Positions 42,781 through 50,915 of a DNA stretch of 64,000 nt are shown here, piece by piece (positions within the stretch are counted from its first letter, which is position 1; each line of letters begins with the position of its first letter). Location of the stretch: assembly GCA_031291055.1 (NCBI GenBank), contig JARLJU010000215.1, positions 39,330 to 103,329 on the forward strand. The letters are read 5' to 3'. The DNA comes from Rudaea sp. Its GTDB lineage: Bacteria; Pseudomonadota; Gammaproteobacteria; Xanthomonadales; Rhodanobacteraceae. The translations under genes were made by a program, and so were the position numbers. The notes beneath the pieces were generated by a model. That model did not search any database. It worked only from the letters and a program-made list of their open reading frames with translations, and was not told where the DNA came from.

Positions 42781-44361
42781 TCAGGCGGCTGCAATGAATT
42801 CCGCCGCCTTTTCCGCAATCATCACCGTCGGCGCATTCGTGTTGCCGCCCGGCAGACAGGGCATGATCGAGGCATCGACCACGCGCAGACCGGTGATGCC
42901 GCGCACTCGCAGTTCGGTATCGACTACGGCGTCGGCATCGTTGCCCATCCGGCAGGTACCGACCGGGTGATAGACCGTCTCGGCTTTGCGCCGGACATAG
43001 GCCGTGATCTCCGCATCGCTGGACAACGACGCGCCGGGGAAAATCTCGTCGCCGCGTACCGCATCGAATGACGCGGCGGCAAATAGCTCGCGCGACAATT
43101 TCACCCCTTCGATCAGGGTGCGCAGGTCATCGCCGGCAGCATCGCTCAGATAATTGGCTCGGATCTCGGCCTGCGCGGACGGATCGGCCGATTTCAAGCG
43201 GATGGAACCGCGGCTCAGCGGATGCAGGCCGCAGGCGTGCGCTGTGTATCCATAGCCGGGCAAGCGGTTGCGGCCGTGGTCGTCGAGCAGGGCGGGGATG
43301 AAATGGAACTGCATGTCGCAACGCTCGTCGGGCGCGTGGCTAGTACGCACGAAACCGCCGGCCTCGGCGAGGTTCGACGTACCCGGACCGTCGCGTCGGG
43401 TCAGATAGCGCAACGCGACACCGATATCGTTGAGCCGGTCGTAGGTGATCGGCTTGGTGGAACGCTGCAACGTGCAGATATCCACATGATCCTGCAGGTT
43501 TGCGCCGACTCCTGGCAAATGATGGACAGCGCGGATGCCGACCTGGCGCAGATGATCGGCGGCGCCAATGCCTGAGAGCATCAGCAGCTGTGGCGAGTTG
43601 ATCGCGCCCCCGCACAGGATGACTTCACGCGCCTCGGCACGCGTGAGGCGGCCATGGTGGCGGTAGTCGACGCCGATCGCGCGCTGGCCGTCGAACAACA
43701 CACGCTGGGTGAGCGCGTGCGTGAGCACGCGTAGATTGCTGCGTCCGCGCACGATGCGCAGATAGCCGGACGCGGTCGAGCAGCGTGTGCCATTGCGTTG
43801 TGTCACCTGGTACAGGCCGAAGCCTTCCTGCCGGACGCCGTTGAAATCCGCGTTCAGCGGGTGGCCGCAGGTTGCCGCGGCGTCGATGAAGCTTTGCGAG
43901 AGCCGGTTGTGGTAGCGCAGGTCCTGCACGCCCAATGGTCCGCCAGCACCATGCAAGCCGTCGGCACCGCGCGTATTGTCCTCGGCGCGCTTGAAATACG
44001 GCAGGACGTTCTGCCAGTTCCAGCGCTCGTCACCGGCAAGCCGCGCCCAGTCGTCGTAGTCGCGCGCATCGCCGCGGATATAGCACATGGCATTGATCGA
44101 ACTGGAGCCGCCGAGCACCTTGCCGCGAGGCCACCAGATGCGCCGGTTGTCGAGCTGCGCTTCGGGCTCGGTATAATAATCCCAATTGATACCTTTCCTG
44201 TTGACCAGCTTGGCCAGTCCCGCCGGCATGTGAATAAGAGGATTCCAGTCACGCGGACCAGCCTCGAGCAGCAGCACGCGGTTGCGCGGGTTGGCGCTGA
44301 GCCGGTTCGCCAGTACGCAGCCGGCCGAGCCGGCTCCGACGATAAGGTAGTCGTAGATCAT
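42781..44361 (-). CDS. GMC family FAD-dependent oxidoreductase, choline dehydrogenase-like
   Basis: The 526-residue protein has the FAD-binding N-terminus YDYLIVGAGSAGCVLANRL, then GMC signature 1 (RGKVLGGSSSINAMCYIRG, near 80) and signature 2 (GAINSPQLLMLSGIG, near 255). The C-terminal VYHPVGTCRMG provides the catalytic His and matches choline dehydrogenase-like enzymes. The substrate is probably an alcohol but is not determined. The start is 44361; an upstream in-frame ATG would read through the heptamer repeat at 44371-44441. Confidence 0.93.
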   Translation of the reverse strand: MIYDYLIVGAGSAGCVLANRLSANPRNRVLLLEAGPRDWNPLIHMPAGLAKLVNRKGINWDYYTEPEAQLDNRRIWWPRGKVLGGSSSINAMCYIRGDARDYDDWARLAGDERWNWQNVLPYFKRAEDNTRGADGLHGAGGPLGVQDLRYHNRLSQSFIDAAATCGHPLNADFNGVRQEGFGLYQVTQRNGTRCSTASGYLRIVRGRSNLRVLTHALTQRVLFDGQRAIGVDYRHHGRLTRAEAREVILCGGAINSPQLLMLSGIGAADHLRQVGIRAVHHLPGVGANLQDHVDICTLQRSTKPITYDRLNDIGVALRYLTRRDGPGTSNLAEAGGFVRTSHAPDERCDMQFHFIPALLDDHGRNRLPGYGYTAHACGLHPLSRGSIRLKSADPSAQAEIRANYLSDAAGDDLRTLIEGVKLSRELFAAASFDAVRGDEIFPGASLSSDAEITAYVRRKAETVYHPVGTCRMGNDADAVVDTELRVRGITGLRVVDASIMPCLPGGNTNAPTVMIAEKAAEFIAAA

Positions 44362-44370
44362 TGGAGATAG

Positions 44371-44441
44371 TTGTCGGTTATTGGTTTTCGGTTTTCGGTT
44401 TTCGGTTTCAGGACCCGCTTTGGCCGACAACCGAAAACCGG
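44371..44441. repeat. GGTTTTC heptamer array with an inverted copy
   Basis: Three perfect GGTTTTC units (44383-44403) and a fourth near-perfect one (44404-44410) stand head to tail, preceded by TTGTCGGTTAT. About 15 bases on, CCGACAACCGAAAACCGG (44424-44441) is the inverted counterpart, so the transcript can fold. It lies between the MOSC and GMC genes. A short heptamer array with an inverted end suggests a dispersed intergenic repeat. Confidence 0.7.
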
Positions 44442-44497
44442 CAGCCAGGAACCTTAGATTGCAAAGCTAGAGCAGATGCTCCATCGCAGCGCAGCAT

Positions 44498-45298
44498 TCA
44501 GGTCAGCGCTTCAACGGCGTCGCCGACGCGCAGGGTACCAACGCCGCGCGGGATCAGATTCTGTCCGAAGGCGATGCCGTCCGGCGTGCGCCGGTAGGTC
44601 TTCAGCGTGCGCAGCGGTTCGCCGCTGGGGTCGAACCGGCCGTGTTCGAAATCGACCGTGGTGAACACGCAGCGGATGCAAGGCTTGGCTACGTCGAAAT
44701 CGACGCCGCCGATGCGTACCCGCTTCCAGTCGTCTTCGATGTGCGGCTCCGTGCCGCCGACAACGAGGTTCGGGCGGAAACGCAACATGGATAAGGGCTG
44801 GGCCAGTTTCGCGTTGAGTTGATCCAGCGCCGCCTGCGAAATGACGAGCAACGGGTAAGCGTCGGCGAAGCTGACCAGATCGCCGGGCTGCGAGTGATCC
44901 GGATTGACTTGGCGCTGGCATTCATCGTCCATGTGCACGAAGCATGCGGGCGTGCCGAGAAACGCGCTGATCCAGGCGTTGGCCGGCGCATCGACCGGTA
45001 GCGCGGCAACCCGGCTGCCCCAGACTTCGACATCGATGCGCGGCGACGAAAACGCAGGCGCCAGGCGCAATTCCGCCATGCCTGGCGCATGCAGGCGCAG
45101 CGCTGCGCCTTCAGGCACGGTGCGGATCAGGGTCAGGCGCGGATGCTGACGTCCGGTCAGAAAGCGGCCGGTCGCATCGACCACCATCCAGCGCCGATCC
45201 AGCTCGATTCCGCGCGCGTCCACGCGCGTCCGCGTGAGCGCGAGCGGCGCACCGGACTTGAGCGGGTAAATGTGGATGGATGCAAGCGTCGCCGGCAT
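44498..45298 (-). CDS. MOSC domain protein
   Basis: The 266-residue protein has the MOSC N-terminal beta-barrel (ASIHIYPLKSGAPLALTRTR, RWMVVDATGRFLTGRQHPRL). The MOSC domain follows, with the conserved PCIRCVFTTVDFEHG (cysteines near 214-217). These proteins bind molybdenum cofactor or handle sulfur and reduce hydroxylated bases or amidoximes (YcbX/mARC type). It is divergent from the NTT-like carrier at 45360. Confidence 0.93.
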   Translation of the reverse strand: MPATLASIHIYPLKSGAPLALTRTRVDARGIELDRRWMVVDATGRFLTGRQHPRLTLIRTVPEGAALRLHAPGMAELRLAPAFSSPRIDVEVWGSRVAALPVDAPANAWISAFLGTPACFVHMDDECQRQVNPDHSQPGDLVSFADAYPLLVISQAALDQLNAKLAQPLSMLRFRPNLVVGGTEPHIEDDWKRVRIGGVDFDVAKPCIRCVFTTVDFEHGRFDPSGEPLRTLKTYRRTPDGIAFGQNLIPRGVGTLRVGDAVEALT

Positions 45299-45359
45299 GT
45301 CGTGCAGAATAGCATCGCGCCCATGCTACGCTTCGCCGAACCCGGGTCATGGGATCGCA

Positions 45360-46676
45360 ATGACGACGACCGACCAACGCGCCAGCCGCGGATTCTCGGC
45401 CATGCTCACCGGGGTTGAGCGCCACGAATGGCCGGCACTGATTCTCGCGTTCGCGTACTTCTTTTTCGTTCTGGCGGCGTATTACGTGCTGCGGCCGGTG
45501 CGCGAACAACTGGCCGCGGCCGGCGGCGTGCAGGTATTGCTGTCGTTCTACACGGCGACGTTCGTCACGACGCTGGTGCTGACGCCTGTGTACGGCTGGC
45601 TCGTTGCGCGCTTTCCGCGCAAGCGCTTCGTGCCGGTCGTCTATGTGTTCTTTATCCTCAACCTTCTCGCATTCATTCCCGCGTTCCAGGCCCAGGGCGT
45701 GCTCAGCCCGCGCATTCTCGGCCAGGTGTTCTTCGTCTGGATGAGCGTGTTCAACCTGTTCGTCGTTGCCGTATTCTGGAGTTTCGTCGCCGACATTTTC
45801 AGCGCCGAACAAGCTTACCGGCTGTTCGGCATCGTTGCGCTCGGCGGCACGTTGGGCGCGATCACCGGCCCGCTGCTGACCAAGTGGCTGGTGCATGTGA
45901 TTGGCGTCGGCCCGTTGCTCGGCGTTTCCGCGGCGCTGCTGGCCTGCGCCGTGGGCTGCATTCTCGGGCTGGTCGCGTGGTCGCGGCACCACCCGGTAGC
46001 GAGGGACACTGCGCGCAACGAGACGGTGATCGGCGGCGGTTTCTGGGCCGGCGCCAGATTGGTGGCGGGCTCGCCGTTCCTGCGCCGTATCGCGGTGCTG
46101 ATGCTGCTCGGCGACAGCGTCGGCGGTGTGCTCTACAACCTGCAGACCGACATTGGTCATCGCTACTATCAGGATGGCGCGGCGCGCACCGATTTTTTCG
46201 CCAGCGTCGATGCCGCGACCAACGTGCTGATGGCGCTGACGCAGATTTTCGTCACCCGCATCGTGCTGACGCGCTACGGATCTGCGTCGAGCATCGCCGG
46301 CACCGAGGTCGTCAAGCTGCTGACCCTGGTCACGCTTGCACTGATCGGGTCGCCTGGTGCGGTCGCGGCCGCGCTGATCGTCACCCGCGCCGGTTCCTAC
46401 GGTGTCAACAATCCGGCCATCGACAGCCTGTTCACGCGCGTGGATCGCGAGACGCGCTACAAGGCCAAGGGGTTCATCGACACCGCGATCTGGCGCCTGG
46501 GGGACGTGCTGGTAGTCGCTGCGATCCAGATGTTGCGCGATTTTGCCGCCTACGCGCCGCCGTTCGCGTGGATCTCGACGACGCCGGCGCTGGCGTCGCT
46601 GGCCGCGCTGGCGTCCGCGTGCGCGGCTCTGCTGGCGTGGCAAGTGCGCCGCATGCCCATGATGAAGAAAACCTAG
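45360..46676 (+). CDS. MFS-type transporter, NTP/NDP exchange (NTT)-like
   Basis: The 438-residue protein has about 12 helices. The N-terminus YFFFVLAAYYVLRPVREQLA resembles the ATP/ADP translocase-like (NTT) group of the MFS, which carries YYxLRPxRE near helix 1. The conserved segment SRAG-like SYGVNNPAIDSLFTRVDRETRY lies near 355. Free-living bacteria with such carriers usually have the non-energy-parasite branch, whose substrate is unknown. The start at 45360 is preferred to 45270, which lies inside the MOSC gene's start region. Confidence 0.8.
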   Translation: MTTTDQRASRGFSAMLTGVERHEWPALILAFAYFFFVLAAYYVLRPVREQLAAAGGVQVLLSFYTATFVTTLVLTPVYGWLVARFPRKRFVPVVYVFFILNLLAFIPAFQAQGVLSPRILGQVFFVWMSVFNLFVVAVFWSFVADIFSAEQAYRLFGIVALGGTLGAITGPLLTKWLVHVIGVGPLLGVSAALLACAVGCILGLVAWSRHHPVARDTARNETVIGGGFWAGARLVAGSPFLRRIAVLMLLGDSVGGVLYNLQTDIGHRYYQDGAARTDFFASVDAATNVLMALTQIFVTRIVLTRYGSASSIAGTEVVKLLTLVTLALIGSPGAVAAALIVTRAGSYGVNNPAIDSLFTRVDRETRYKAKGFIDTAIWRLGDVLVVAAIQMLRDFAAYAPPFAWISTTPALASLAALASACAALLAWQVRRMPMMKKT

Positions 46677-46742
46677 GAACAAGCGCTGCGCGACTGGTAC
46701 TCGCGCAATGCTTGTTCAAAGGTTCGCAGTCCGGCTGCGCGA

Positions 46743-49211
46743 TCAGGCGACGCTGCGCAACCCGGGTTTCGACTGTGGCACCGCGGCCGGCAATTCGGCC
46801 GGATCGAAATCGTCGACGCTGATGAACTCGAAGCTGGCCGCGCGTACGCGGTCGAGCAGTTTGCGTTCCTCGGCGCTGATCGCGCCCTGCGCTTCGGCGG
46901 CGGCGAGCTGGGCGGAATATTCGTGTTCCCTGAGGCCTTGGCCCTTCAGCGCCTTGAGGAACTTGCGCTCGACCGGTTCCGCGGCGATGACATCGGGCAG
47001 CAACGCATTCATGCGGCCGACGGGATTGTTCGCGCCCGGCGTAAGGAAGGTCCATTCGCCGAGCCGGTCGCGGGCCTCACCCGGTGCGCACAGGATCGCG
47101 GCGACGCGGCGGCCGAGCCGGTCCGACGGCGGCACTTCGCGGCGGCCGAACGGGAATACCAGCACCCGCAGGAACCACGCGACCGGGCGGATAGGGAAAT
47201 TGCGCAGCACGCCATCCAGCGCCATCTGCATGCGCCAGACGCAATCGTGGAACGCCCAGGCGAGCAACGGCTGGTCCGCGGCCGGACGACCCTGATCCTC
47301 GTAGCGCTTCAGCATCGCGCTGGCGATGTACAGATTGGAAAGAACATCGCCCAGGCGCGCGGAAATCTTTTCCTTGAACTTCAATTTGCCGCCCAGGATC
47401 AGCATCGAGGTGTCGGCAACCAGCGCGAGTGCCGCGGCATAACGATTCAATTTGCGATAAAAGCGTTTTGTATACTTGTCGCCGGGCGCCGTGCCGATGC
47501 CGGCGTGGGTGACGCCGAGCACGAAGCTGCGCGCCGCGTTGGAGATGGCGAAGCCGATGTGCTGGAACAGCACGTGATCGAACGCGTTCAGGCGCTCGCG
47601 GTAGTCGGCGATCTGGGTGGCCTGCAATTCCTTGAGCACAAAGGGATGACAACGGATCGCGCCCTGGCCGAAGATCATCATGCTGCGCGTGAGGATATTC
47701 GCGCCTTCAACGGTGATCGCGATCGGCGCACCCTGCCAGGCGCGGCCCAGGTAGTTGTTCGGTCCAAGCTGCACGCCTTTGCCGCCGTGCACGTCCATTG
47801 CGTCCCTGGCCACTTCGCGGCCGAGTTCGGTGCAGTGGTATTTCGCGATTGCCGAAGGCACCGATGGCTTCTCGCCGCGATCCACCGCCGCGGCCGTCGC
47901 GCGCGACAGTGCGCTGATCGCATAGGTATAGCCGCCGATGCGTGCTAGCGCTTCCTCGATGCCTTCGAAGCGGCCGATCGCGATGCCGAACTGTTTGCGG
48001 ATACGCGCGTACGCGCCGGTCGCGATCGCGCCCATCTTGACGCCGCCCGTGGCATTGGACGGCAGCGAGATCGCGCGCCCGACCGACAGGCACTCCACCA
48101 GCATGCGCCAGCCGTGCCCGGCCATGTCCGGGCCGCCGATCAATTGCGCCAGCGGTACAAACACCTCTTTTCCGCGCACCGGCCCGTTCTGGAACGGGAT
48201 GTTCAGCGGCAGATGCCGGCGACCGATCTCCATGCCCTTGGTGTCACGCGGCAACAATGCGAGCGTGATGCCGAGGTCTTCCTTGTCGCCGAGCAGCTTG
48301 TCCGGATCGTAGAGACGGAATGCGAGGCCTACGACCGTCGCCACCGGTGCCAGCGTGATGTAGCGCTTGTCGAAGTTCAGGCGCACGCCGAGGACATTGC
48401 CGCCTTCCCATTCGCCTTTGCAGACGATGCCGTAGTCCGGGATCGACGTGGCGTCGGAACCGGCATAAGGGCCGGTCAGGGCGAAGCAGGGAATTTCGCG
48501 GCCGTCGACGAGACGCGGCAGGTAGAAATCCTTCTGTTCCTTCGTGCCATAGTGCAGAAGCAGTTCGGCCGGCCCGAGCGAGTTCGGCACGGCGATCGTC
48601 GAGGCGGCGGTCGCCGAGATGCTCGCCACTTTCTGCAGCACTGCCGAATGCGCCAGCGCGGAAAATTGCAGGCCGCCATATTCGTGCGGGATGATCATGC
48701 CGAAGAACTTGTTCTTCTTCAGGAACTCCCAGACGTTCGGCGGCAGGTCCGCCAGTTCGTGGGTGATCTCCCAGTCGTTGAGCAGATGACAGAGCTCTTC
48801 GACCGGGCCGTTCATGAACGCCACTTCCTCGGTGGATAGCTGTGGTACGGGTTGACGCAGCAATTGTTTCCAGTCGGGCTTGCCGCTGAACAGCTCACCC
48901 TCGAAACCGACCGTGCCGGCTTCCAGCGCGACGCGTTCGGTATCGCTGAGTTGGGGTGTGATCTTCTGATAGACCTTGAGTAGCGGCGCAGTGAGTTGCC
49001 TGCGCCGGAAATCCGGCAGATTGAGCGGAACCGTGATCGCAGCGAACGCGAGCGCGGTGAGGGTGATAGCCAGCCAATGACTGCCGGTCAGCCAGCCGAA
49101 GGCGAACAGCGCCGCAAAACCGGCGATGGTCCAGACACGCAGGCCGACGCGGAACCAGGCGCAGGCCAGCGATACAGCCAGGACGGCGATCAGGGGATAC
49201 CAGGGACTCAT
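46743..49211 (-). CDS. fadE: FadE-type membrane acyl-CoA dehydrogenase
   Basis: The 822-residue enzyme is about the size of E. coli FadE (814). It has two or three N-terminal helices (about 4-65) and the acyl-CoA dehydrogenase core. Key segments are EYGGLQFSALAHS, ALTGPYAGSDATSIPDYG (FAD and substrate site), and GPNNYLGRAWQGAPIAITVEGANILTR cut into its core GANILTR motif. It starts fatty-acid beta-oxidation. The alpha/beta hydrolase starts 11 bases upstream and a divergent TetR may control both. Confidence 0.95.
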   Translation of the reverse strand: MSPWYPLIAVLAVSLACAWFRVGLRVWTIAGFAALFAFGWLTGSHWLAITLTALAFAAITVPLNLPDFRRRQLTAPLLKVYQKITPQLSDTERVALEAGTVGFEGELFSGKPDWKQLLRQPVPQLSTEEVAFMNGPVEELCHLLNDWEITHELADLPPNVWEFLKKNKFFGMIIPHEYGGLQFSALAHSAVLQKVASISATAASTIAVPNSLGPAELLLHYGTKEQKDFYLPRLVDGREIPCFALTGPYAGSDATSIPDYGIVCKGEWEGGNVLGVRLNFDKRYITLAPVATVVGLAFRLYDPDKLLGDKEDLGITLALLPRDTKGMEIGRRHLPLNIPFQNGPVRGKEVFVPLAQLIGGPDMAGHGWRMLVECLSVGRAISLPSNATGGVKMGAIATGAYARIRKQFGIAIGRFEGIEEALARIGGYTYAISALSRATAAAVDRGEKPSVPSAIAKYHCTELGREVARDAMDVHGGKGVQLGPNNYLGRAWQGAPIAITVEGANILTRSMMIFGQGAIRCHPFVLKELQATQIADYRERLNAFDHVLFQHIGFAISNAARSFVLGVTHAGIGTAPGDKYTKRFYRKLNRYAAALALVADTSMLILGGKLKFKEKISARLGDVLSNLYIASAMLKRYEDQGRPAADQPLLAWAFHDCVWRMQMALDGVLRNFPIRPVAWFLRVLVFPFGRREVPPSDRLGRRVAAILCAPGEARDRLGEWTFLTPGANNPVGRMNALLPDVIAAEPVERKFLKALKGQGLREHEYSAQLAAAEAQGAISAEERKLLDRVRAASFEFISVDDFDPAELPAAVPQSKPGLRSVA

Positions 49212-49222
49212 GTCGTGCTCCT

Positions 49223-50143
49223 CTAGACGCTGGCGCTCACGTCGCGCAGCGGTTGGATGAAACGGCGTACGGCGTCGGTGAATGCATCGTTGCGGTCGCC
49301 GACGATCATATGCGTGGCACGCGCCACGCATACGTGTTCGGCGTGCGGTACACACTGCAGAAATTCTTCGATCGTGGAATCCGAGACGATGTCGCTGCGC
49401 TCGCCGCTGACCAGCAGGGTCGGCACATGGATGCGGCGTGCGGCGTCGAGCAGGTGCGTCTGCTGGCGTTCGCCATCGGCGGCGATGCGATCGAGCAGGC
49501 GTGGATCCCAGTGCCAGCGCAAACGGCCGTCCGCGTGCGCCACGAGCATGCGGCGCAAGCGCTGCGACCGGCTTTTCCCGCCGTCTGTGCGTTGCGTGCG
49601 ATGCGGCAGATAGTGCGCGATTGCATCGGCCGCTTCGTCGAGGCTGGCGAAGCCCTGTGGGTGCGCGCGCATGAAGGTCAGGATGCGTTCGACCCCGGCC
49701 GACTCCCAGCGTGGCGTGATGTCGACGAGCACGAGCGCGCGGAAAGGACTGTGTTCGGCCTGCGCGATCAATCCGAGCAGGCCGCCCATCGAAGCGCCGA
49801 TCAGGATCGGCAGTGCAGGACCTGGCGGTTGTGCCGCGTATCGTCCCAGCAGGGTGAGATCAGCCACGAATTGGGCGAAATCGTACTCACCGTCGTCGCG
49901 CCAGCCGCTGTCGCCGTGGCCGCGCGCGTCGGCGGTCAGGCAATACCAGCCGTCGTCGGCGAGCGCATTCGCGCTGGCCTCCCAGGCGTGACGGGTCTGG
50001 CCGAAGCCATGGGCAAATACCAATGCCGGTGCGTGCGGATCGCCGCGCGCATGCACCGCCAGGCGCAGGCCGTCTTCTGCGCGCAGATTCACCACGTTTG
50101 CGGGCGTCGTCGATATTCGTCCCGGGGCTGACACTGCTACCAT
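49223..50143 (-). CDS. Alpha/beta hydrolase
   Basis: The 306-residue protein has an oxyanion loop FAHGFGQ, then the nucleophile elbow GASMGG (serine near 133), and acid/histidine motifs VSGERSDIV and ATHMIVGDRND. It is likely an esterase or thioesterase. The gene lies 11 bases before fadE, so they are probably cotranscribed. The start is uncertain: ATG 50143 or 50149 falls inside the palindrome at 50140-50157, and 50179 is an upstream alternative. Confidence 0.85.
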   Translation of the reverse strand: MVAVSAPGRISTTPANVVNLRAEDGLRLAVHARGDPHAPALVFAHGFGQTRHAWEASANALADDGWYCLTADARGHGDSGWRDDGEYDFAQFVADLTLLGRYAAQPPGPALPILIGASMGGLLGLIAQAEHSPFRALVLVDITPRWESAGVERILTFMRAHPQGFASLDEAADAIAHYLPHRTQRTDGGKSRSQRLRRMLVAHADGRLRWHWDPRLLDRIAADGERQQTHLLDAARRIHVPTLLVSGERSDIVSDSTIEEFLQCVPHAEHVCVARATHMIVGDRNDAFTDAVRRFIQPLRDVSASV

Positions 50144-50157
50144 ACGCATGAGTATGG
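50140..50157. promoter_or_regulatory. Palindromic operator candidate for the divergent TetR regulator
   Basis: CCATAC (50140-50145) and GTATGG (50152-50157) are perfect 6-bp arms around six bases. It sits about 100 bases upstream of the TetR start and over the start of the alpha/beta hydrolase, so it could repress hydrolase-fadE transcription and the regulator itself. TetR sites are typically 15-20 bp palindromes between divergent genes. Confidence 0.5.
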
Positions 50158-50252
50158 AATTGGATTCAAGAGCTGTCAATCGGATGTTGAACTGCCGCGC
50201 CCCAATGCATGCCGTGCTTCACCCGGCCCGCACCAATCGCTACCATGCATGC

Positions 50253-50834
50253 ATGCTGCAAGCCGTGGAAAAATTCGAACGTACCCGCCTGAGCGCAGTC
50301 GACTGGGAAGTCGGCGCGCTCGATCTGATTGCGGCACAGGGCGTGGCTGCAGTGGCGGTGGAAGCGCTGGCGCGTCAGCTCGGCGTGACCAAGGGCAGTT
50401 TCTATTGGCATTTCCCCACCCGTGAAGCCCTGCTCAAGGCGGCGCTGGAACGCTGGGAGCGGCAGGATACCGATCATGTCTTCGGCCAAGTTGAACCCAT
50501 TGCCGATCCGCGCGAGCGGCTGGGCGAACTGTTCCGGCGCAGCGGGCGCGAGGCAAAATCGCATGTCATCTATTCAGCCCTGCTGCGCGCACTGGATCAT
50601 CCGATCGTGCAGCCGTTGATGGAACGTGTTTCGCAGCGGCGCATGGATTTTCTGGCGCGGGCCTATCGGCAGATCGGCATGGACCGGCGCCAGGCCCTGC
50701 ATCGCGCGCGGCTGGCATATGCGGCCTATGTGGGATTTCTGCAATTGACCTTGCAGTTGGGCCTGCCGCGACTGGATCATGCCGAATTCGAGGCTTACGT
50801 CGAACACGTTGTCGCAACACTGATCCCGGCATAG
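50253..50834 (+). CDS. TetR/AcrR family transcriptional regulator
   Basis: The 193-residue regulator has an N-terminal HTH (VAVEALARQLGVTKGSFYWH, then FPTREALLKAAL), followed by an all-helical ligand domain. It is divergent from the hydrolase-fadE pair, which suggests a fatty-acid or acyl-CoA sensing repressor. The start at 50253 places the HTH at the usual distance; the longer frame from 50148 overlaps the operator palindrome. Confidence 0.9.
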   Translation: MLQAVEKFERTRLSAVDWEVGALDLIAAQGVAAVAVEALARQLGVTKGSFYWHFPTREALLKAALERWERQDTDHVFGQVEPIADPRERLGELFRRSGREAKSHVIYSALLRALDHPIVQPLMERVSQRRMDFLARAYRQIGMDRRQALHRARLAYAAYVGFLQLTLQLGLPRLDHAEFEAYVEHVVATLIPA

Positions 50835-50915
50835 ACCAGACGTTCACCGGGCGGCGAAGATCGTCCGGAAATAAATTCATTCACTACGAGCCGCAAGGTT
50901 CGCGGAAGGAGAAAC

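Noticed and set aside
45111..46682. A 523-codon minus-strand open frame
   Set aside because: It is antisense to the transporter gene and is rich in His, Arg and Gln, typical of shadow frames in GC-rich DNA.
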